A DNA stretch of 64,000 nucleotides from Oceanirhabdus seepicola. GTDB taxonomy: Bacteria > Bacillota > Clostridia > Clostridiales > Clostridiaceae. Both the position numbers and the translations under genes were made by a program. The notes below the pieces were generated by a model that saw only the letters and a list, made by a program, of their open reading frames with translations, was not told where the DNA came from and did not search any database. The stretch lies in NCBI RefSeq assembly GCF_023684385.1, contig NZ_JAGSOJ010000002.1:310001-374000 (forward strand), written 5' to 3'. How positions within the stretch are numbered: the first letter of the stretch is position 1; each line of letters begins with the position of its first letter. Below, one piece after another: positions 18,426 through 27,807 of the stretch.

Positions 18426-19286
18426 ATGTATTTCAATGATAATTTATCTAGTATTATATCAAAATACAAGGGCAAGTATAGGGGAAGCTTAGAAGACTAT
18501 ATCAAAGGGGTGTACAGGGAATTAGAAGAACTTGAAGAATATCTTAGAGAAAGCGAAAAAGATGTTATAGTTTCAGAAGACCTATTTCTAGGCATTTTAG
18601 AAGAAGGTTTTCGTGGGGAGAGGTATTGCACTTGTGGTAAAGGTTTCGAAAAGGAACCTGTAAAGAATCATTATCCTAAGTGCAAATACATAGGTTTCTG
18701 TGGAACTATTTGTGATGAGATAGCAGATAAGAAAGACCAAAAAGAATATGAAAAAGTCAAACTTAAGAAGGGTGAATATGGCTTATATAAAGTTAAAAGA
18801 ACCCTAGAAAAATTCATAGATGATGCAACAGAAATGAGAGATGACAAGAAGCAAGATCCATTCATATTCTTAGAGAATATAATTTTAAATAATCAAGATT
18901 ATATAGATGAGTATAACTCTGATTATAGAGGGATGAGAAGTGATAAAGAGAGTAAGAAAAAAGAATGGATAGACTTTGAGAGGCTGATTAAATACGGATG
19001 GAATTTTAACAGAGTGGGTAATGGATATAACTTTGGAATATATAAAATAATTATATATGTTATTTCAGCTATTATTGTAATACCACAGATGATGAATGAT
19101 AAACTCATGTCACCAATTAGATCAATCAAGTATTTTGGAATATTAGCACTTATTTATTTATTTGTTTGTTATGTAGCTAGATTAGCAACAGTACGAGCAG
19201 CAAAAGAAGTATCAGAAAACTTTAAGGTAAGCAAGGTAGAGTTGATAGTACATTTAATTATAATAGCTATTGGATTTATACTTTAG
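18426..19286 (+). CDS. Membrane-anchored hypothetical protein, paralog 1
   Basis: 286 residues of no family I recognise. The long N-terminal part is charged and cytoplasmic by prediction, opening with SLEDYIKGVYRELEELEEYL. It contains a cysteine cluster CTCGKGF...KCKYIGFCGTIC near residues 62-90 that could bind metal. Two hydrophobic segments follow at about 208-228 and 238-258, and a third ends the chain. It is a homolog of the next gene (shared DPF-FLE, W-(D/N)FE-LI, VIPQ, IKYF). ATG 18426 has the RBS TTAGGGGGGAG; an upstream in-frame ATG at 18402 precedes the RBS. Confidence 0.75.
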   Translation: MYFNDNLSSIISKYKGKYRGSLEDYIKGVYRELEELEEYLRESEKDVIVSEDLFLGILEEGFRGERYCTCGKGFEKEPVKNHYPKCKYIGFCGTICDEIADKKDQKEYEKVKLKKGEYGLYKVKRTLEKFIDDATEMRDDKKQDPFIFLENIILNNQDYIDEYNSDYRGMRSDKESKKKEWIDFERLIKYGWNFNRVGNGYNFGIYKIIIYVISAIIVIPQMMNDKLMSPIRSIKYFGILALIYLFVCYVARLATVRAAKEVSENFKVSKVELIVHLIIIAIGFIL

Positions 19287-19330
19287 GTACTTAAAATAAA
19301 TATATATATATATAAGGTGGGGATAAACTT

Positions 19331-20218
19331 ATGAATTTTAGTGAGGGGATATTAGAGATTATAGAGAATTATAAAAATAAGTATACTGGAAGTCTAGAAG
19401 AATATCTAATTGGAATCTTTAGAACAATAGATGATTTTAGAGATAATAATTTAACCTATGAAATTGCTCTCCAAATAATAGAAGAAGCATTTAATAAAAC
19501 AATTAAAATCGAAGAATGGAATGGGGAGCATGAATTACAGCAAGATTATGAAAGAATGCAAAAAGAATATGATGATGAAGCCATTGAATATAATATAAGT
19601 GAAGAGATTTATGATTTAAAGTGTAAATTAGTAAAATACATAAACGAGATTAGAACGTATAAGGGATTAGAAAAAAATAGTGAAGATATAAACTTTTTGA
19701 GCAAGAAAAAAATAAGAATATCAACGCCTAGAGCATTAAAGAGAAATGATCCTTTTTATTTCTTAAAGCGTGTTGCTTTATGGTATAGGAATTATCTTGG
19801 GAAACGCATAGTAATTACTAAGGAGAGTATAGAGGTAACTGATGATATTCATGAAAAAAAGTCAAGGGTGCAGGATAGTAGTTTAATTGATGAAGAAGGG
19901 TGGTTTAATTTTGAAATTTTAATTGAAAAGGGAGTAAGTTATAAGAAGAAAATAGATATTCCCACAATAGTTTTAAAGATAATAATATTGACGGTATCTG
20001 CTTGGATTGTAGTACCACAGGCTCTAAAGGATGAACTTCTTTCAACGGAAAGAGTTATAAAATATTTTAGTATGATTATATTTATATATTCAATTATATG
20101 CATTATATTTAGTATAATTATAGGAGATGGTATTAAAAAAAGCTCAAGAAAATTCAAGTTTAATATTTTTGAATTGATAGCGTATATTACAATAATTATT
20201 GTAGGATTTATTATTTAA
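19331..20218 (+). CDS. Membrane-anchored hypothetical protein, paralog 2
   Basis: 295 residues, tandem paralog of the preceding gene with the same layout: SLEEYLIGIFRTIDDF near the start, DPFYFLKR in the middle, WFNFEILIEKG, and three C-terminal hydrophobic segments beginning WIVVPQALKDEL. It lacks the cysteine cluster of paralog 1, so that part is not essential to the shared fold. RBS AAGGTGGGGA, start ATG 19331, 44 bp after the previous stop; the two are probably one operon. Confidence 0.75.
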   Translation: MNFSEGILEIIENYKNKYTGSLEEYLIGIFRTIDDFRDNNLTYEIALQIIEEAFNKTIKIEEWNGEHELQQDYERMQKEYDDEAIEYNISEEIYDLKCKLVKYINEIRTYKGLEKNSEDINFLSKKKIRISTPRALKRNDPFYFLKRVALWYRNYLGKRIVITKESIEVTDDIHEKKSRVQDSSLIDEEGWFNFEILIEKGVSYKKKIDIPTIVLKIIILTVSAWIVVPQALKDELLSTERVIKYFSMIIFIYSIICIIFSIIIGDGIKKSSRKFKFNIFELIAYITIIIVGFII

Positions 20219-20263
20219 ACTAAGGGGATATTTATAAGTATAAAGATGAAAGTGGTGATAAAC

Positions 20264-21124
20264 ATGAGATTAGAAAAAAACGATAAAGTAGCTATAATAT
20301 CCTGCTCAAATGGGGTGGAATTAGAATATGAGGAAAAATTACATAAAATAATAGCAGAGCTTAAAAGTATGGAATTACAGGTTGAATTGGCACATACATT
20401 ATATAGAACCAATGGTCCTTTTGCTGGAACTCCTATGGAGCGTGGAAATGAGCTTATGAGATTATTCAAGGATAAGAGTATTAAGGCTATATTTGATATA
20501 TCAGGGGGCGATGCTGCGAATCAGATATTAGAGTATCTTGATTTCAATATCATAAGAGCAAATAATAAACCTTATTTCGGAATAAGTGATTTATCTGTTA
20601 TATTGAATACACTATATAGTCAATCGGGCATAGAGACATATCATTATACTCTAAGAAACATTATAAGGGAAGATAGCGAAGAGCAGATAAAACAGTTCAA
20701 GAAGTCATTGTTTGAAGGAAAAAATGATCTTTTCCATAGGGAGTATAGATGGATTAAGGGAAACTCCATGAAGGGTATTGTAATAGGCGGAAATATAAGA
20801 TGTTTTCTTAAACTAGCAGGTACAAAATATATGCCTAATTTAGAAGGAAAAATATTACTGATAGAGGGTTTTGGGGGATTATCAGATAGAATTTCCTCTA
20901 TGATGTGGCAACTGAGGCACCTTGGATATTTAGATAAATTAAATGGTATTATACTAGGTACATTCAGTCAGCTAGAGGCAGAAAATACAAAACCTGATCT
21001 AGAAGAGTTGATAAAAGAAACTATAGGGGAGAGAAAAATACCAATAGTGAAAACTGATAAGTTAGGACATCATTATGATGCTGGTTGTATTGTAATCGGT
21101 AGGGAGATAGAAATCAAGAAATAG
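20264..21124 (+). CDS. LD-carboxypeptidase / MccF-like serine peptidase (S66)
   Basis: 286 residues, cytoplasmic. The S66 triad is visible: S108 in GISDLS, E201 in LIEGFGG and H269 in LGHHYDAG. Members cleave the L,D bond of muropeptide tetrapeptides during wall recycling, or inactivate microcin C-type antibiotics; sequence alone does not decide. ATG 20264 with AGTGGTG upstream is preferred; the ATG at 20246 has no close RBS. It lies 45 bp after the membrane paralogs. Confidence 0.88.
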   Translation: MRLEKNDKVAIISCSNGVELEYEEKLHKIIAELKSMELQVELAHTLYRTNGPFAGTPMERGNELMRLFKDKSIKAIFDISGGDAANQILEYLDFNIIRANNKPYFGISDLSVILNTLYSQSGIETYHYTLRNIIREDSEEQIKQFKKSLFEGKNDLFHREYRWIKGNSMKGIVIGGNIRCFLKLAGTKYMPNLEGKILLIEGFGGLSDRISSMMWQLRHLGYLDKLNGIILGTFSQLEAENTKPDLEELIKETIGERKIPIVKTDKLGHHYDAGCIVIGREIEIKK

Positions 21125-21155
21125 AAAAATATTTCAAAATACTCAGAAAATTAAT

Positions 21156-21184
21156 TTGACAACATATATAAAGAGTGGTATTAT
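21156..21184 (+). promoter_or_regulatory. SigA-type promoter of thrS
   Basis: TTGACA (21156-21161), 17-bp spacer, TATTAT (21179-21184), just upstream of the T-box leader. Confidence 0.75.
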
Positions 21185-21189
21185 TTTAA

Positions 21190-21492
21190 GAAATCACATA
21201 AAATTGAAGGCAGTGAAAAGGAAGAGTAGCAGAGAGCCCAGTGTACAGGGAGGATATGTCACCGATTGAGAGCAAATCCCATATGGCTATGTGAAAACTA
21301 CCCTTGAGTCATGGCTGAGTACTAGAAACTATGAAATAGTTTTTGAAACAGAAAATTAATCTGTTTAGGAAATGTCATCGGATAATCCGTTAAATTAGAA
21401 ATTGAGTGAATGCATTCATATGAATGGATGTGTTAACTTGGGTGGAACCGCGAATAGAACATTCGTCCCTTGTATGGGATGGATGTTTTTTT
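21190..21492 (+). promoter_or_regulatory. T-box leader (threonine) of thrS
   Basis: The specifier region reads GAAAACTACC with the Thr codon ACT (21297-21299). The T-box GGGTGGAACCGCG (21440-21452) offers UGGA for a tRNA with discriminator U, usual for tRNA-Thr in this group. The terminator hairpin AACATTCGTCCC / GGGATGGATGTT with a T run ends the leader. It should activate thrS when tRNA-Thr is uncharged. Confidence 0.93.
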
Positions 21493-21525
21493 ATTATATA
21501 AACTTTCAAAAGGAGGTAAATTGTG

Positions 21526-23430
21526 ATGATCAAAGTAAAATTAAACAATGGAGCAGTAAAAGAAATTCAAAGAGGTGAAAATCTAACTACGCTTGCAAAG
21601 TGCATTAGTGGAAGATTGTACAAAGAAGCAGTAGCGGGAGAAGTCAATGGGAAGGTGGTTGGTCTCACAACTGAACTCCATGATGGTGATGAGGTGAATA
21701 TCTTAAAGTTTGAGGATGAAAAGGGGGCAGAGGTATATAGACATACTGCTGCTCATATCATGGCATATGCTGTGAAGAGATTGTATAAGGATGTTAAATT
21801 AGCCATAGGACCTTCAATAGAGAATGGTTTCTACTATGATTTTGATATGGACTATAAATTATCAGAAAATGATTTTAACAAGATAGAAGAAGAGATGAAG
21901 AAGATAATTAAAGAGGCTCACCCTATTGAAAGATTTGAACTGAAAAGAGAGGAAGCAATTAAGTATATGGAAGAGAAAGGTGAGAAATATAAAATTGAAC
22001 TCATTAATGACCTTCCAGAAGATGAAATAATATCTTTCTACAGAATGGGAGACTTTGTTGATCTATGCGCAGGACCACATCTTGCAAATACAAAGATGGT
22101 TAAGGCTATAAAGCTTATGAGTGTTGCTGGGGCATACTGGAGAGGCGATGAGAAGAGGGAGATGTTGAAGAGAATATACGCAACTGCATTTCCAAAACAG
22201 TCTATGCTACAGGATTATCTGGAGTTTATAGAAGAAGCTAAGAGAAGAGATCACAGAAAGTTAGGTAAAGAGCTAAAGCTATTTGCAATCATGGATGAGG
22301 GACCAGGATTTCCATTTATCCTTCCCAAAGGAATGATTCTGAAGAATAAGATTATAGATTTCTGGAAGAAGATACATGAGAAATGTGGATATGTTGAGGT
22401 AGAAACTCCAATAATTTTAAATAGACATCTATGGGAGACTTCAGGACATTGGGATCATTACAGAGAGAACATGTATGCACTTAAGATAGACGATGAGGAT
22501 TATGCAATAAAGCCTATGAACTGTCCAGGTGGAATGCTGATATATAGGAGTGAAGTTCATTCGTATAGAGATTTACCTATAAGATCAGCAGAACTTGGTA
22601 GAGTTCACAGACATGAACTATCAGGAGCACTCCATGGACTCATGAGAGTAAGATCGTTCGTACAGGATGATGCTCACATATTTATGTTACCAGAGCAGAT
22701 AAAAGATGAAATAGTAGGAGTAATAGAGTTAATAGATGAAATATACTCAGCATTTGGATTCCAATATAATATCAAGCTATCAACTAGACCGGATGATTCA
22801 ATAGGAAGCATAGAAGATTGGAATATGGCAGAGAGTGCCCTTAAAGAGGCCCTTGATCATATAGGTAAGGAATATGTTATAAATGAAGGAGATGGAGCTT
22901 TCTATGGCCCCAAAATTGATTTTGATCTTAAGGATTCATTAGGAAGAACTTGGCAGTGTGGAACTATACAACTTGATTTTCAACTTCCACAAAGGTTTGA
23001 CTTATCTTATATTGGAAAAGATGGTGAGAAGCATAAACCAATAGTTATACACAGAGCAATTCTAGGAAGTCTTGAAAGATTTATGGGTATACTAATTGAA
23101 CATTTTGAAGGAAAATTTCCAGCGTGGATCGCGCCTGTTCAAGTAAAAGTACTACCTATATCAGATAAATACAATGAATACTGCAATAGTATAGTTGATA
23201 GGCTTAAAGAAAGTGGTATTAGAGTAGAAATAGACAGCAGAGCAGAGAAGATTGGATATAAGATAAGGGAAGCAAGGAATGAGAGGGTTCCGTATATAAT
23301 AATAGCTGGAGAAAAAGAAGCGCAAGATGGTGTTGTCTCACTAAGAAGTAGAGAAAATGGCGATGAGGGAAATGTTTCAATTGAACAGTTTATTGACCGT
23401 ATACTTCAGGATATAGAAAAGAAAAGATAG
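21526..23430 (+). CDS. thrS: Threonyl-tRNA synthetase
   Basis: 634 residues: TGS domain (1-62), SAD editing domain with HTAAH and the CAGPH site, class II catalytic core (about 235-540; NCPGGM, RSAELGRVHRHE, RVRSFVQDDAHIF) and a C-terminal anticodon-binding domain (from about 540). It charges tRNA-Thr and corrects Ser mischarging. AGGAGGT lies 8 nt before ATG 21526; the GTG at 21523 directly before it is also possible. Confidence 0.97.
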   Translation: MIKVKLNNGAVKEIQRGENLTTLAKCISGRLYKEAVAGEVNGKVVGLTTELHDGDEVNILKFEDEKGAEVYRHTAAHIMAYAVKRLYKDVKLAIGPSIENGFYYDFDMDYKLSENDFNKIEEEMKKIIKEAHPIERFELKREEAIKYMEEKGEKYKIELINDLPEDEIISFYRMGDFVDLCAGPHLANTKMVKAIKLMSVAGAYWRGDEKREMLKRIYATAFPKQSMLQDYLEFIEEAKRRDHRKLGKELKLFAIMDEGPGFPFILPKGMILKNKIIDFWKKIHEKCGYVEVETPIILNRHLWETSGHWDHYRENMYALKIDDEDYAIKPMNCPGGMLIYRSEVHSYRDLPIRSAELGRVHRHELSGALHGLMRVRSFVQDDAHIFMLPEQIKDEIVGVIELIDEIYSAFGFQYNIKLSTRPDDSIGSIEDWNMAESALKEALDHIGKEYVINEGDGAFYGPKIDFDLKDSLGRTWQCGTIQLDFQLPQRFDLSYIGKDGEKHKPIVIHRAILGSLERFMGILIEHFEGKFPAWIAPVQVKVLPISDKYNEYCNSIVDRLKESGIRVEIDSRAEKIGYKIREARNERVPYIIIAGEKEAQDGVVSLRSRENGDEGNVSIEQFIDRILQDIEKKR

Positions 23431-23575
23431 ATTTAAAGAATATTAGGGGTATAAATTTATTAGGAAATAATAAGACAATAAGTAAAAAGAAAGAATTAGA
23501 TAACAAAGAAGAGATGATGAAGAAAATTTCGAATGTATAAAATATATTGAAAGTATTTGGTAGGGAGGGATTGAA

Positions 23576-24133
23576 ATGAAGAGTTATGCCATAGAGATAT
23601 TTTTTAATAATGAATTTGACGAATATGTAAGAGGAATGTGGAAGAGACTTCATGATAATAATATATCTCATTTCATGGATTCAATAGATGGTGTTGTTCC
23701 TCATATAGCATTATCTGTATATAATGATGTTGATAGTGAAAAGTTAAAAGAAGATTTCAGTAAATATATAGAAAAAGATTTTCGGAGCTTTGAGTTATAC
23801 TTTGATACTATTGCAATGTTTAAGGCAACAGATGTTATATATACAAGAGCAAACATAAATACTGAAATATTTAATCTGTTTATGGATGTCAAAAAGGTCT
23901 TCGAAAATCATAGTAGAAATGAGAGTGTTTTTTATTCTCCAGAGAGATGGAATCCCCATTGTACACTAGGAAAGTTGAAGGGTGATGAAAGGATTGGAGA
24001 TGCATTTCAATTCTGTTATGATAATTTCGAACCTAAGAAGGTGAAAGTTTGTGAGGTTGCACTTATTGAAATAGAGTTTGAGGAAGATAAGTGTTTGGTT
24101 TGTAGGACATTGAGCTCGAAGAAATTCGTGTAA
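23576..24133 (+). CDS. 2H phosphoesterase (2'-5' RNA ligase-like)
   Basis: 185 residues with the two H-x-(T/A)-L motifs of the 2H superfamily: H43 in PHIAL and H128 in PHCTL, about 85 residues apart. Members act on cyclic phosphates or 2'-5' linkages in RNA; the real substrate is unknown. RBS GGAGGG, start ATG 23576. It stands alone and ends in a clear terminator. Confidence 0.85.
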   Translation: MKSYAIEIFFNNEFDEYVRGMWKRLHDNNISHFMDSIDGVVPHIALSVYNDVDSEKLKEDFSKYIEKDFRSFELYFDTIAMFKATDVIYTRANINTEIFNLFMDVKKVFENHSRNESVFYSPERWNPHCTLGKLKGDERIGDAFQFCYDNFEPKKVKVCEVALIEIEFEEDKCLVCRTLSSKKFV

Positions 24134-24150
24134 GTTAATATGATGATTTA

Positions 24151-24196
24151 AAACTGTGGTTGGATTTTATTTATAAAATCTAATCACAGTTTTTTT
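24151..24196 (+). terminator. Terminator of the 2H phosphoesterase gene
   Basis: A long hairpin (AAACTGTG...CACAGTTT with an inner ATTTTAT/ATAAAAT stem) is followed by Ts. Confidence 0.9.
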
Positions 24197-24197
24197 A

Positions 24198-24353
24198 TTA
24201 TTAAGGAAATTGAAAAATTTTCTTAATAATAAAAAAATGAAGGGGTTGTAGGGGAAGTATTTCCCCTACCGGTTTAAGGAGGGGGGTCAGCAACGTTAGT
24301 TGCGTCGAGGGGAACCATAGGGTTCCCTAGCGAAGCGCGAAGCGCCTTTTGCG
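24198..24353. repeat. Multi-hairpin repeat, copy A
   Basis: Series of consecutive hairpins shared with 25052-25286: TTATTAAGGAAATT/AATTTTCTTAATAA; GTAGGGGAA/TTTCCCCTAC; GCAAC-GTTA-GTTGC; GGGAACC-ATAG-GGTTCCC; and GCGC-GAA-GCGC followed by TTTT. It is non-coding and far more GC-rich than the surroundings. Stem changes relative to copy B are compensated on the opposite arm. Confidence 0.7.
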
Positions 24354-24693
24354 ATAATAAAAGAGCGATATGTTACAAATTTAAGTAACTCATGAATGGT
24401 GAAAGTAAATCGAATAGTTAAACTAAATTAATAGTTATCAACAGTTAATAGATAAAAAGCAGAAGTTATTAACAGATTTAAAATAAATATGTGGAAATTA
24501 TCAGACAATTGTGGATGTTTTTAAATATGTAATCAGAATAGAACTTAAAAAGAATAAGTTGGTTATTTTTGAATACGCATAATTATAGGTTTTAATTATA
24601 GCAACATAAAATCAACGTGCATAAGATAATATATGAAGGTCAGGAGCGAAGTTCAATTACATAAGAAATAAAATCTATCACAAGGAGGAGTAT
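24354..24693. other. AT-rich intergenic stretch
   Basis: About 340 bp with no gene that I can support. It has scattered TTATCAACA/TTATTAACA/TGTGGA words but no ordered pattern. It holds the RBS (AAGGAGGAG) of the next gene. Confidence 0.5.
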
Positions 24694-25014
24694 ATGCTAA
24701 ATACGGTTTTAGGAGTAATAGTTATATTACGAGGAATATGGATTATCGTTGAGACCATAAGAAACATAGAAATTATTAAAAATACTAAAGGAACACTATT
24801 CGGTATCGTACCAAATGAGTATGATGTTGTTGATAAGAAAAAATACTGTATGGTTATAGGTTTGCAGAGGGGCTCAATAGCAGCTGTCATGATAATCATA
24901 GGAATACTAATGAGCATGAGCACTACATTAAGTGAATTAATTTTACTTGCATTAATACCTTCCGTGAGTACATTAATCACTTTTGGTGTTAGGAAGCGTA
25001 ACAAAATTAAATAA
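24694..25014 (+). CDS. Small membrane protein of unknown function
   Basis: 106 residues with three likely membrane segments (about 3-22, 52-75, 80-97) and a basic tail (RKRNKIK). No family recognised. ATG 24694 has AAGGAGGAG at a good distance. The gene has its own terminator and lies exactly between the two copies of a multi-hairpin repeat, which may mean it was carried in, or duplicated, as a unit. Confidence 0.7.
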   Translation: MLNTVLGVIVILRGIWIIVETIRNIEIIKNTKGTLFGIVPNEYDVVDKKKYCMVIGLQRGSIAAVMIIIGILMSMSTTLSELILLALIPSVSTLITFGVRKRNKIK

Positions 25015-25021
25015 TAAGTTG

Positions 25022-25051
25022 GAAAGAGATTTAGGTCTCTTTCATTTTTTA
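25022..25051 (+). terminator. Terminator after the small membrane protein gene
   Basis: GAAAGAGA-TTTAGG-TCTCTTTC followed by ATTTTTT. Confidence 0.88.
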
Positions 25052-25286
25052 TTCTTTAGGAAATTGAAAAATTTCCTAAAGAATTTATCACATGTAATGT
25101 TGCTTATATCAACGGGGTGCATGTTTGTGTAAAATTGTACCAGTTCAATTTCTAAAGAATAAAAAAATGAAGGGGTTGTAGGGGAAGTATTTCCCCTGCC
25201 GGTTTAAGAAGGGTGCTCAGCAACGATAGTTGCGTCGAAGGGAAACGTAGGTTTCCCTAGCGAAGCGCGTGCAACGCGCCTTTTTT
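25052..25286. repeat. Multi-hairpin repeat, copy B (with internal insertion)
   Basis: Same order of hairpins as copy A: a perfect 14-bp TTCTTTAGGAAATT/AATTTCCTAAAGAA (25052-25083), then an extra segment of about 65 bp ending in a second AATTTCTAAAGAA, then GTAGGGGAA/TTTCCCCTGC, GCAAC-GATA-GTTGC, GGGAAAC-GTAG-GTTTCCC and GCGCG-TGCAA-CGCGC followed by Ts. The last hairpin looks like an intrinsic terminator. Confidence 0.7.
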
Positions 25287-25391
25287 ATGTATTAACTAAA
25301 ATTGCCTGTAAATACAATAAACTGTATAATAGAGATAACTTAAAATAAATGATAGAATCAGATAGTGCAATAGAGCTTTGGGAGGATAACT

Positions 25392-26090
25392 ATGGATATA
25401 AATGTATTAGTAGTTGATGATGAAAAGGAAATTTGTGAACTCATTGAGATCTATCTTGAGAAAGAAGGATACAATGTATTTAAGGCGTATGATGGTCTAG
25501 AGGCTGTTAACATAATAAGAAAAGAGGATGTAAATTTAGCATTGATAGATATAATGATACCTGAGATAAATGGATATAAGGTAGTGAAGAAAATAAGAGA
25601 TGGTGGAAAGATTCCTATAATAATGATATCTGCAAAGAGCGAACCACAGGATAAAATATTAGGATTGGATTTAGGGGCGGATGATTATATAACTAAACCA
25701 TTCAATCCTCTAGAACTTGTTGCAAGGGTAAATGCCCAGTTAAGGAGATTTTATGAATTCAATGAGGTAAAAACAGAGCAGTCGGTAGAAAAGATAATTA
25801 AACATAAGGAGCTTACTTTGGATACTGGAAGATGTCTCTTGTTAAAAGGGGAAAAGGAGATAAATTTAACATCTAAGGAATTTAAAATAATGGCCATGCT
25901 TATGAGAAGGATAGGACAGATATTCACTAAAAAGCAGATATATGAAGAGGTGTGGGAAGAACAATATTTTGGTGAAGATAATGTGATAATGGTACACATG
26001 AGTAAGTTGAGAGATAAGATAGAAGATATTCCAAAAGAACCGAAATATTTAAAGACAGTAAGAGGTCTTGGATATAAGGTTATGGATTAG
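25392..26090 (+). CDS. Response regulator, OmpR family
   Basis: 232 residues: receiver domain with VDDE pocket, phosphoacceptor D53 (LIDIMIPE) and K102 (TKPF), then a winged-helix DNA-binding domain ending KTVRGLGYKV. GGGAGG precedes ATG 25392. The kinase gene follows with 9 bp between stop and start. The ABC exporter genes at 27808 are the likely target, as in many antibiotic-response modules of this layout. Confidence 0.95.
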   Translation: MDINVLVVDDEKEICELIEIYLEKEGYNVFKAYDGLEAVNIIRKEDVNLALIDIMIPEINGYKVVKKIRDGGKIPIIMISAKSEPQDKILGLDLGADDYITKPFNPLELVARVNAQLRRFYEFNEVKTEQSVEKIIKHKELTLDTGRCLLLKGEKEINLTSKEFKIMAMLMRRIGQIFTKKQIYEEVWEEQYFGEDNVIMVHMSKLRDKIEDIPKEPKYLKTVRGLGYKVMD

Positions 26091-26099
26091 GTGGTTGAT

Positions 26100-27563
26100 A
26101 TGAAAAAGAATAATAAAAATCTAAAAAGTATCTTTTTAAAGAATTATGTGTTTTTGGTATTGGGTATAATCTTAGTGGCGGTAATAGCAGGTTCAATGCT
26201 TATGTTTCTATTGATAAATGTATTTAAATATGCAAAAACTGATGATATACCTAGATTGACAGCACAACAGATAGTGAGACCCGATTATGAAAATATAGAT
26301 GGTGAACTTATAATGGAATCTAAGGGTTGGATAGAAATATTATACAATAATCAAGTGATCCATGTTATCGGGGAAAAACTTCAGGATAATATGAATTACA
26401 CACAAAAAGAACTGTTGGATATGCTAAGTAACAACGGAATTAATAGGGTGCAAGAAAAATTCAGTGCTACAGCCACAGAGTTTCAAGGGGTTGATGGAAA
26501 AACATATACTTGTCTCGTAATAATTCCTATAGAGCTTAACAAGATAAATTTGGGACTTGGTTCAGAATATGATGGGACAGATATAAATAGAAATATGTCA
26601 TTCTACGGAAGATTCATATGGTTATTCTTTATAGTAGGAATAGTATTATTAGTGTTAATATTTAGTAGGAGATTGAATAAGAAGATACTAAGTCCACTTG
26701 AAAAGCTCTCAGAGGGGATAAAGGATATAGATTTTGATAAATTGAGTAAACCTATTGAAATTCATGCACCAAAGGAAATTGAATATATAAAGGATTCCAT
26801 AAATGATATGACTAAGAGATTGGTTAAAGAGAAAGAAGTTAATCATAGTATTATGGAGAACAAGAAGAGGATGATAAGGGATATTTCACATGATCTTAAA
26901 ACTCCAATAACTACAATACAGGGGTATTCAAGACTGCTTATTGATGATGATAATATTGATGAGGTTAAAAAAAAGAAGTATCTTGGATATATCCATGATA
27001 AATCAATTAGGTTGAATTATCTAATAGAATCCCTATTCAATTACACTAAACTAGATAGTGGAGATTTTGTTCTTAAGAAAGTAAAAGGCGATATGTGCCA
27101 ATTCTTAAGAGCGTTTTTAGTGGCTAATCACGGAGATATTGAGAGCAGAGGATTTGAACTTATAGCAGATATTCCAGAGAGGGAGATAATACTGAGATTC
27201 GATAGGTTCGAGATGGAGAGAGGTCTTAGTAATTTAATTGGAAATGCCCTCAAGTATAACCCAGAAGAGACAAAGATAGAGGTGTCTCTAGCAGAGGATG
27301 AGGAGAATATCACTATAGTCATTGGGGATGATGGTGTTGGTATGGATGAGTATATAAAAGAAGATATTTTTAAGGAGTTTACAAGAGGAGATTATGCCAG
27401 AAGAACAGATGGTGGAAGTGGACTTGGTCTTGCTATCACTAAAAAGATAATAGAATTACATGGAGGGGGAATAAAATTAGATACGAAGAAAAATAAAGGA
27501 TCAAGATTCACTATGATAATTCCGAAGAGCGAAGTGTATGAAGTTAAGGTAAGAAAAAAATAA
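26100..27563 (+). CDS. Sensor histidine kinase
   Basis: 487 residues: membrane helix at about 12-35, extracellular region of about 140 residues, second helix at about 178-198, HAMP, HisKA with H264 (ISHDLKTP), HATPase (GNALKYNP, GDDGVGM, GGSGLGLAIT). ATG 26100 is chosen because AGGTGG at the preceding stop lies 5 nt upstream; a GTG at 26091 overlaps it. Likely partner of the preceding regulator and sensor for the downstream exporter. Confidence 0.95.
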   Translation: MKKNNKNLKSIFLKNYVFLVLGIILVAVIAGSMLMFLLINVFKYAKTDDIPRLTAQQIVRPDYENIDGELIMESKGWIEILYNNQVIHVIGEKLQDNMNYTQKELLDMLSNNGINRVQEKFSATATEFQGVDGKTYTCLVIIPIELNKINLGLGSEYDGTDINRNMSFYGRFIWLFFIVGIVLLVLIFSRRLNKKILSPLEKLSEGIKDIDFDKLSKPIEIHAPKEIEYIKDSINDMTKRLVKEKEVNHSIMENKKRMIRDISHDLKTPITTIQGYSRLLIDDDNIDEVKKKKYLGYIHDKSIRLNYLIESLFNYTKLDSGDFVLKKVKGDMCQFLRAFLVANHGDIESRGFELIADIPEREIILRFDRFEMERGLSNLIGNALKYNPEETKIEVSLAEDEENITIVIGDDGVGMDEYIKEDIFKEFTRGDYARRTDGGSGLGLAITKKIIELHGGGIKLDTKKNKGSRFTMIIPKSEVYEVKVRKK

Positions 27564-27585
27564 GAAATGCGAGAAATTAGTAATC

Positions 27586-27652
27586 GACAAGCCGGGGACG
27601 GTTCATTAAAACTTCTAAAGTTTTAATGAACCGTCCCCGGCTTGTCTTTTTT
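27586..27652. terminator. Perfect 29-bp hairpin terminator with GGGGACGGTTC core
   Basis: 27586-27614 and 27618-27646 are perfect complements around a 3-nt loop, followed by six Ts. The core GGGGACGGTTC/GAACCGTCCCC is GC-rich in an AT-rich genome and looks like a dispersed repeat reused as a terminator. Confidence 0.88.
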
Positions 27653-27807
27653 CTTAAGGTTATCTTAAGGAAAAACTTAGGGGAAATTCACATTGGATTT
27701 ATGGTGATGAAAGGAATGGGGAGTATTATTAGTAATATAAGAAATGAATAAATTAATTGATATAAAAATATAGTGACATATTAAAAAAAAGATAAGGAGG
27801 GGATGAG

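Noticed and set aside
24420..24530. DnaA-box-like words (TTATCAACA, TTATTAACA, TGTGGA) suggesting an origin
   Set aside because: Matches are imperfect and irregularly spaced, and no dnaA or dnaN gene lies nearby.
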